From: Streptomyces sp. NBC_01233
GTDB lineage: Bacteria; Actinomycetota; Actinomycetes; Streptomycetales; Streptomycetaceae
DNA: 64,000 nucleotides
Assembly (NCBI RefSeq): GCF_035989305.1
Contig: NZ_CP108514.1
Location: forward strand, 1,426,001 to 1,490,000
Direction of reading: 5' to 3'
The translations under genes were made by a program, and so were the position numbers. The notes under the pieces were generated by a model, which was not told the DNA's origin, made no database searches, and worked only from the letters and a program-made list of their open reading frames with translations. Shown in pieces: positions 54,401 to 63,400 of the stretch; positions within the stretch are counted from its first letter, which is position 1, and every line of letters begins with the position of its first letter.

Positions 54401-57400
54401 GGCGCTGGGTACGGACGAGCGGTTGTGGCCGCCGCACCTGCGTGTGTACGCGGAACTCCTCGGTGAGCTGGTGCCCACCACACGCCTGTTGGGGTCGGGC
54501 TCGGCCGATGCCGCGCGGGCCGGGGAACTGGGCGGCCGGTCCACGCTGCCGCGTGAGACGCCGCATGGGCTGGCCCTGAGGCTCCTTGGCGGGGGTGCCG
54601 AGGTGCTCACGGACCGGCTGCGTGATGAGTCGCCGTTGCACCGTGCGGTGGCGACGGAGGCGTTGGAGGCGCTTGCGGAGGTGGCGGGGCCCGTCTGGTG
54701 GGTCGGGCAGGAGTCGGGGGATCCGGTCCTGGGGCGTCCCGGGGGGCTGGTGGTGGAGGTGGGGCGGTTCCACCGGGCGACCACGGACCGGGACGCCGCC
54801 GTGCGCGGGGCGCTCACGCTCGCGAGGTCCGGCGCGGGGTCCGGCGGGGGCGTGGGTGAGGCGCGCTACCCGGTGCTGTACGAGGTGGAACGCTCCTCAG
54901 GCCGTGACCTTTCCGACTTCGACGGGGAGGGGGTCGTGCGTTACCCGGGGCCGGTGGAGTTCCGTGTGGTGTCGTGGGCGACGGAGACGGCCGGGAGCGG
55001 GCACAGTTACGTGCTCGCGAGGATTCGGGAGGTCCCCGTGGCCGGGCGGATCCCGGTTTCGGCGTGGGCGCGTGATGACGTCAGCAGCCGCGCGCCCAGC
55101 ATCGACGGCCGGCAGATCGGCGAATACACCCACACCCCACAGCCACCGCTGCCCGGATCCGATGCCGATCCGGCACCGCTGCACGGTCGCGTGTCGAGGT
55201 CCGGGGACGGTACCGCGAACTCCGGCACCGCGGCTGCCGCGATCCTGACGCTCCCTCCGGCCCTGCCACAGCCGCACACTCCGTCCGGCCTTGTCGTGGG
55301 AGCCATCGATAGCGGAAGTCCGTCGCCGGCCTTGACCCCGGCCGACGGTCAGCCAGGGGCGGTGAGGCCCGGTTCGTGGCGGTTGCCGTCCTACTTGGAG
55401 GAGATGCGGGCCGCGGGTACGGCCCGTTTGACGGCGCCGACCGGTATGCGGTGGATCGCCGATGAGGTCCGGGCGCTGACCGCGAACGGGTCTCCCGACG
55501 CGATCCTGGACGCGATCACCGCTGGCCCGGAGGTGTTCCTCGGGCACGGGAAGCCGTTCCAGGTGCGGGGGGGCGACGGCTGGTACGACGTCACCGTCAC
55601 CATGGGCCGTGACCCCCAGGAGCCCCGGACGCTGATCACCGCCGCTGACCTCGGTGACCAGGCCGGCGATCACAACCGCGCCAAGCGGACATCCGCGTCC
55701 AGCACTGCGCTCGGGAGCGGCTACACCCGGGGTATCGGCCTGCGCCACGCGGGTTTTGTTCTCGTTCCCACCAGCGATCCGTTCTTCCTCGCCGGTGCCA
55801 TGGCCAACGTCAACGTCCCCGTCCGCCAGTGGTCCGCGAAGACGGACCGGTCGCTGGCCGTCGAGGAGGGCCGGAACCTGATCACGCACAAGGGTCTGGT
55901 CTCTGTGCCCCGCCAGGTGATGTGGCAGCTACGCGTCCAGAAGGCCGGGGTACGGTACCCGCTGGTGCGCGAGGGCCAGGGCTCGGTCGTGGCGCATGTC
56001 GCGATCGAGGAACTCGTACCGGAAGGTGTGACGGCGCGGCCTCCGGCGATGACCCGGCTGGCGCCCGCTACGGCGGCCCGTCTCAAGGCCGCCCAGTCCC
56101 TGGTCCCGCTGTCCGCCGACACGGGGCGCCCGTACCCGGGCAACGGCAGCCTGTTCGGAGCGATCCAGAGCCAGGTCCACCCCTCCGTCATCAGCCATGG
56201 CGCACCGGGACGGACAGTGGCGTACGAGGCAGCCTCCTCCGAGAACTTCGTCCGGAACCTGCCGCGCGTCTTGGCCGACTGGGTCCCGTCGGAAGACATG
56301 GCGAGCACCCACAACATGATCACTGGTGGTTACCGGATGAGGGCCACCATCACCGCCCTGGCACCCGTCCCACGGCTGGGTGGCGGAGCCGGGGCGCCGA
56401 CTCCGCCAGCTGCGGCGGCCGCCGCAGTGACTTCTTCCGTCGGCCGTCCCGCCGCACCCCGGCCCCCCGTGAGCGGCGGCTCGCACCTCGGGGCCATGGC
56501 CTTCACTCAGAGGTCCACGCTCGGCCAGGGGACGCAGGTAACCAAGAGCGGTGGATGGGACATCGCGGTCGGTCCCGGTATCGGTATCGGAGCCATGGCC
56601 GGTGGCCCCATGGCGCGGGTGTTCCTTCAGCCCGGTCTGGAGTCGAGCTGGAGCCAGTCGGTATCCTCTGGAAGTAGAACCGTCATCCTCCAGGGCAAGG
56701 AGATCCTGGATTCCCAGGTCTCCTACGAGGCCCGCGTCAGGGTCGAAGTGAGCGGCATGGGCCCGCGTCCTCGCACTCGCCCCGGCTCGGGAAACCGGCC
56801 GAGCGAGGTGGAGGTCACCGTCTGGTTCTACATGAGTGCGCAGGAGGCGGCCCATCTGGGTCTGCCGCTGCCCGAAGGCATGACCCCCTCACCACTGTTC
56901 GATCACCTTGGCTTCGACCGGGTTCTGCCCGCGGGCCCGTTGGGGAGCAGCGCGAAGCTCGTCGGGCTGGACACCAGTCAACTGGTGGCGGCCCTTGAGG
57001 GCCACTTCCGCGAGCAGCCAGCGCTGGCGGGCTACTTGCCGGGCTTCGACGGCTCAGACCTGCGGCCCACCTGGCGCCTGTTCAAGCCGGACGAGGCCCG
57101 CGAACGGGAGAACTACCGTGCCCTGACCACCGCTCTCTCGGCGGCCAACCTGATGGCGCGCAAGCAGAGGCTCCTGACCTCCGGCATCGCGGTCCCGCTG
57201 CGCCGTAAGCACTGGAACGACACGGAACACCTCCTGGTCCGTGTCACGGGCCGGCTGCGCGACGACGTCGCGTACCGCGGCGACATCAAGGACTGGTCGA
57301 TCCTGATGGCGTCGGGCCTGAACACCGACGTCCAGGGAGCGGCCGCGAGCCGGATGGGCGCCTCCCTACGGGCTCGGCTGAGCGTCAAACCCATCCCCGG

Positions 57401-60400
57401 TTACCTACGCCTCATCGCTACCGGCGGGGTCGGTGCATACAGCCTGCGCGAATCGCAGACGGCTCTGACAGCGGACCGCACGGCCGCCGTGTCCACCAGC
57501 CAGGCACCGCCCGTGAGCGTGTTCGAGTCGGTGCTCGTCTTCGACGTGGAGATCACTTCCGTCCGGCGGCCGCGGCAGTGGCAGCGCATGGCCGTTCCGG
57601 GCGCCCCGGGCCGGGAGACCCCGGTGTCCACCGTCCATCTGGACACCACCGCCTCGCCGGAGGCCCTGTCCCTCGCGGCCGTACCCGTCATGCTGACAGC
57701 ACCGACCGCGCTGACGCTCAAGCAGCCGGCGGCCGCTGCCGGGCTCGTCCGCGAGCGGCAGCTCCCGATCCCCATCGCGGTCCTCCCGGCGCGCGGTATC
57801 GCTGACATGTACGAGACCCGGTGGGCGGCCCGGCCGCAGGAGAGCAGGGTCACCGACTGGCTGTGGATGGAGGACACAGGAGCCGACCAGGCCGTGGTGG
57901 ACATGGCCCGGGAACTGCTGACCGAGGCGGCGGGAGGCGACAGCGCGCTCGGCGTACCGGAGCTGGATCCTGGCATCCTCGTCGAGGACGCTTTCAGCCC
58001 CGAGGCCGTCGAGGCCGCTTTCCCGCTCGCCACCCGCAACGTCTGGGTGGTCGACGGGCTGCGCTTCGAGCGCAGGCTGGGCAGTGTCCGCGGGGCGGTC
58101 GGCGTCCGCTTCCACGCGGTGCACCCCACCGTCGTGCACGTCACCGACGGCAAGACGCTTCAGCTCGACCAAGTCAACACCGGCGGACACCAGGCAGGTG
58201 CGGCCCGGGGCGGCGGGTTCACGCTCTCGGGCGCCGCACTGCTGGCTGGCGTGGGCCGAGCGGCACCAGTGCTTTCGATGTTCGGCGGGCTGGGGCAGGG
58301 CGCGGCCCGCGACTCGTCGCGCACCTCCTCGTACGGCATCAGCGGCACCATCGAGCGTATGGACGCGACCCCGGCGAGTGAGCGGATGGTCCTGGTCCGG
58401 GCCGATCTCGATGTCCTGATGGTGGCCGAGGTCTCGCTGCGTGACGGCACCCCGTCGGTCGCCTCGGGGGGACGCAGAATACCCGGCGGCGTCTCGGTCT
58501 GGCTCTCCGAGGTCCAGGTACGGACACTCGGCCTGGGCGCTGAACTGGACGGTCGGCTCAACCAGCGGGCTGCGCCCGCCGCGCAAGAGGCGCCGGTCGC
58601 CCCGGCCGTGCTGGTCACCGACCCGGTGGCGGGGTTGCGCCCGCCGACCGAGGGGCCGCTGGGCTTTGGCCGGATCAGGCACGTGCCGGACTTCAGCCGG
58701 CTGCTGTCGGGCCTGCGGACACGGCTGGCGTTCCTGGACGGCGGTGACCACACCGCACTGCTGCCCGCACACATCCTCGCCGACCGGTACCGCAATACGC
58801 AGCGGATCACTGCCCTGCTGAACGCGGTCGGGGGGCGGTCGCTGCTGAGCAGTGCCCTGGACGGTGGCAGCACCGTCACCCTCTACCGGAGGAACGGCAG
58901 CCCGGCTTACGTCGTCAGGTTCTCGGTGACCCGTGGCGAGGGAGCCTTCGCCGGCCGCCCGCAGGACCGCCGGACCATGGAGCTCATTCACAGTGCGACG
59001 CACGAGGAGAAGCTGAGCCGAGGGGTGGCCAGGGCCAGGCAGAGTGGCCCGGTTGCCCTGCCCAACATCATTCCCAGTATCGGGAACAGTTCCACTGGTA
59101 CCCCGGCCCCGCTCTTTGCCCCCGGAGCGGAGGAGCGCCGGTCGAACAAGCAGACGGAGAGCTCCAAGTACAGGGTCACTGTCCGTGCCATGGTCTCGCC
59201 GAACGTCGAGATGGTCGGCATGCGTTACCCGGTGTCGGCGAGGCTGGAGGTGTTCAAGGCGGGCCGGGGGGTGGACTTGGCGCCGGATGCGGTTGTCGAA
59301 CTCGATGCTCCTGAGCAGGGGGAGGACGATCGCTATCTGCTCCAGGACATGCTGGAGTCCGACTTGCACGCGCTCACCCGCGTTCGGGCGGGTCGGGTCC
59401 CGGCCGGATCGCTCTGGCTTCCGATGAGCCGCTCGCAAGCTCTTGAGGACTGGCAGGGGCAAGGCATCCGACTGCCGGCCGAGGCCCAGGTCGACAGCAG
59501 CAGCGGTACCCCGCTGCTCCGTTCAGCTCTGCGGCAGTTGGCCGTGGGTCTGGGAACGAGGGCAGAGGTCAATACCGTCGGGACGAGTGCGTCGGAGGCG
59601 GTCGAGGGACTGTTCTCCACCGAGTGGACGACCGCGGCACTGCCCGGGCTCATCGCAGGCCAGCGGCTGCCCGACCTGTTCGTTTCCGGGCTGCTGATCG
59701 ACGACGACGTGAGTGTCCGCCTGTACTCCCGCTTCACCAACGGGGAAGTTCTCGGGCGCGTCGACCGGATGCAGTTCGAGGTCACTGGCGGGGGCGATCC
59801 GGGAACAGGGCGGCTCGTCGAGAGAGGCTACTCCACGAGCACCACGGACGGGGAATCGTCAGGGCCCTCGGCCTTCGGCGGCGGCTGGCGCCGCTACCGG
59901 GAACCGGATGTACAGGCCCAGGTGACCGCGGGTGGGCCGATCCTTGGCGGTGCTGTTGGTCTGGGTTCGGGGGTTGGGTCGGGGCATAGTCCGCTTTCGC
60001 GGTTGAACACTGTTGCTGTGCTGGTTCAGTTTGATGTGGATCTGCGGTTGGAGGCGGGCCGTAGTCCGCGGCTTGGTGTCGGGTCGGGGGAGGTTCGGGG
60101 CACGGTCGAGGTTCCGCTGCCGGTTCCGGTGGTGGTCCGTATGGATCTGCGCTCGGCGGCCGCGATGGTGCGCTCCGGTGCGTTGCGGGATTCCGGGAAC
60201 CGGCTTGGGCTGGGCCGGCCGGCACTGGCTCCGGCGCCGGGGTGGCCGGTGTCGGCTGTGATGCACGTGGTGCGTGATGTGAAGGGGAAGGTCCTGGGTG
60301 AGGCGTCGTTCAGCCCGGGGGAGTTCGCGCGCCGTGAGCCGGCTTTGCGGCAGGCGGCCGGGGCCGGCACGTATGTGGAGTGGAGCCGCGGTGCGGATGG

Positions 60401-63400
60401 CCGCCTCGTGTCCCGGCTGGTGCCGATGCCGCTGGAGTCACGTACGCGTTTCCTTCTGGCGGGGAACGGGGACAGTGATCATTTGGCCGTGGCCCTCGCC
60501 GATGGAGGAACAAGGCTTTTGCGGGGGGCGGATGTCGCGGGTGCGGTCATGGGCCGGCCGCACCTGGCGACGCTTTCCTCCGGGACGGTCATCGTGCTGC
60601 TCCAGCGTGGCACGGGAGCGGCGGATTCCGCGGTCGGTCGTTTGGTCAGTGATGCCACGGGTCTTGCGGTCATCCAGCCGCGTTGGGGGGCGGCCGCTAC
60701 CGCGGCGGAGGGTGCTCAGAGCGGTTACGTGCATCTTCTTGAGGCTCCTGACGGGACGCCGGGCGGCTGGCTCGTCCATCATCCCGGCGGACGTACGCAG
60801 TCCCACATTCCGGATGCTGTGCCGGTGGTGGACTGGACGGCCCCTGGCTACCCGGCGCCCGTGTTCCACCTCGGCGCCTCCGCCTCCGCCTCCGCCTCCG
60901 CCTCCGCCTCCGCCTCCGCTTCCGTTTCCGTTTCCGCTTCCGCGGCTGTCCGTCCGTCTGCGGGGCTGGTCAACGGCCCGGTTGCAGGGGGTTTCGGGGA
61001 GCAGGGTCCGCAGCTGCGTGTTCTGGCGGACGGTGGCGGGAGGGCGTTTGTCTGGACGGTGTTCGGGGAGAGGGATTTCGGGCTGCGGGAGAAGGCGTAT
61101 CGGCGTCTGCGGGAGGTGTCGCACTACGAGCAGTGGAGCGTCGCGCCGTCGGGTGAGGCTGTGGCGGTGAGGGTCGCGATGCCCGCCGGGGGGAGTGGCA
61201 CCGCGTTCTTCGCGATGCACGGCCGGACGGCGGACGCCCTGGTCTCCGGGCTTTCCGTCGACGGCCCCGTCCGCCCGGAGTGGGCGTGGGCGAGGGATCT
61301 TGTGGACGGCGGGCTGGCAGCCGCGGGCTTCCACACCCTCATGTTCATCGCGTGTGCTCCGGATTTCCCCGTCGGCCGTCCGGCCGCGATGGACGCATCT
61401 TTGCGGCGGCTCGCTGAGCGTAGTGGCCTGACGGTCTTGCGGCCGCAGGGCCGCATCGCAGTCGTCCCCCCCGCGACCGCGACTTCGACCGGCGGGTCAC
61501 CGGGTGTTTTGGATCTTCCTGTCGTTCACGTTCTGGAAGATGTCCGGGGGCGGGCCACGGGATGGACGGTGGTACGTCCGGGGCGGCGGCCGGAGGCGTC
61601 GCCCGTTGCGCTGCCCGCGTCCCCGGGCTCGGTGAGGTTCGCGTCGTTCTATGCGGACCGGCGGTGGCGGGCGTTGAGCTTCGAGTACGAGCAGGCGCTG
61701 GCGGAGGAGGCTGCGGGGGGTGATTCGGCCGAGGTCGTGAGCGGGGCGATCATGGGCCTGCTCGATGTTCTGACGCGGATCCATGGTGCGGACGGGGCGA
61801 ATGCGGCCTTCTTCCCCGGGGGAGGCCGTGTGCCGCAGGGCGCGTGGTCCGTGCGGGAGTTCATCGGCTCCGAGCCGGGTGCGGCTGCGCTGATGGACGC
61901 GTTCGCGCGGGCGGTGTACTCGGATGCGCCCACGTCGCTGGTGTCGACTGTGCCGGGCCTGATCACCAGGCCGGCGGTGGTTTCGCCGGGCGGGGACGGC
62001 GGGCTGTACCGGTTGGCGCATGACGCGCGCGGGTTCCGTTATGCGGGGGGCAGGCGGGGGCCGGCGCTGGCGCTGATGGAGGCCTACCGGGCTTTGGGGG
62101 CGGATGCGGAGCAACAGCTTCGTTTCCGGGGGGCGGTTGTGGCCTGGGCGGTGCGCTCGGGTGTCCAGTCCCTGTCCGAGGTGCTGGCCGACGGTCAGAG
62201 CGCTGGTGTGGGCACGGCCGATGACGCGCTGACGACCGCGTTGGCGACGGACGGATCACGCCTGCACCAGTGGGCCGGACAGCACTTCGCCCCGGCCCGG
62301 ACACTCCCGCACCACCGCCTGTACGCCGAGCGGTACGGCATCAACGGCGGGCGCGTGGTAGGGGACACGGCCGGCAACCACACGGCAATGGCTTCGGTGC
62401 TGGCGGGAAGCGGGTCGGCCGACGCGGTCGGCATCTCCTCCCGGCTTGTCATCCCCGCACGGAACTGGACGACCGAGGCCCGACGCGAGCTACAGGCGCC
62501 GTACCTGACGGCGGTGAACGGGTACGTCTCTCCGGACGACCGTTTGTTCCACGCTTTCCTGCAGGCGAGCCGTCTGGGGGACCGGAACGGTGAGTGGCTG
62601 ATGAGAGCCGCGATCCGGCACCTGGCGGTCGAGTACGCCCGTGGCGGCTCCGATGGCGTTCCGGAATCACTGCTGACCGATCCCGACTTCAGGGCGCTGG
62701 CCGGTGATGCCGCGAGCCTCCTGAGAGGGTCACCAACGGACGCTCTCAGGGCGGGCATTGACCGGGCGTTGGCCGTGGTCACGGACCGTGTCCGTGCCTG
62801 GATGTCCGCACAGGCCGACCTCGCGGCCGAGGCGCTCGACCTGCTGGCGCCTTCTCAAGGTGTGAATGAGCGGACCAGTGACCGTCGCGTGTTCGTCACG
62901 ATGGAGGCGATGCCGTCGCGTCCGCCCGTGGAGTTCGTCAATGTTTACGGTTTCGCTGATCTGGTTCGGTCGGTACGTGGTCAGGACCGGAGGTCGCGGC
63001 GGCCGCAGAGCCTTGTCATCGAGCGCATTGTCGGGAGTGGTGGCATGCTGCCGACGCCTGAGTCCCGTCGTGTTCGGAAGGCAGACCGAGAGACGGACGC
63101 CCGAACCGCGGCCTACACGAAGGCCAAGCGCAAGGAGCTGATCGAACTCGGCTTCAGTCCGGAAGAACTCAGCATGCACGAACTGGCCCTCGACGCGGCC
63201 GGCATGCGCGGCGACATGGACACACTGCTGGGACTGATGGAGTCCTTCGAGGCGAAAGTCGAGGCCAGGCGGGACGCAGCCGTCGGCTCGGACCCCTCGG
63301 CCGGACCCCCCGGTGAGCTTCCCGGCGGCCGAGGGGAGCCACCGGCCGGCAACCCCGACCACTCCGTCCTGGATCAGGTACCCCCCTTACCCCCCACCGA

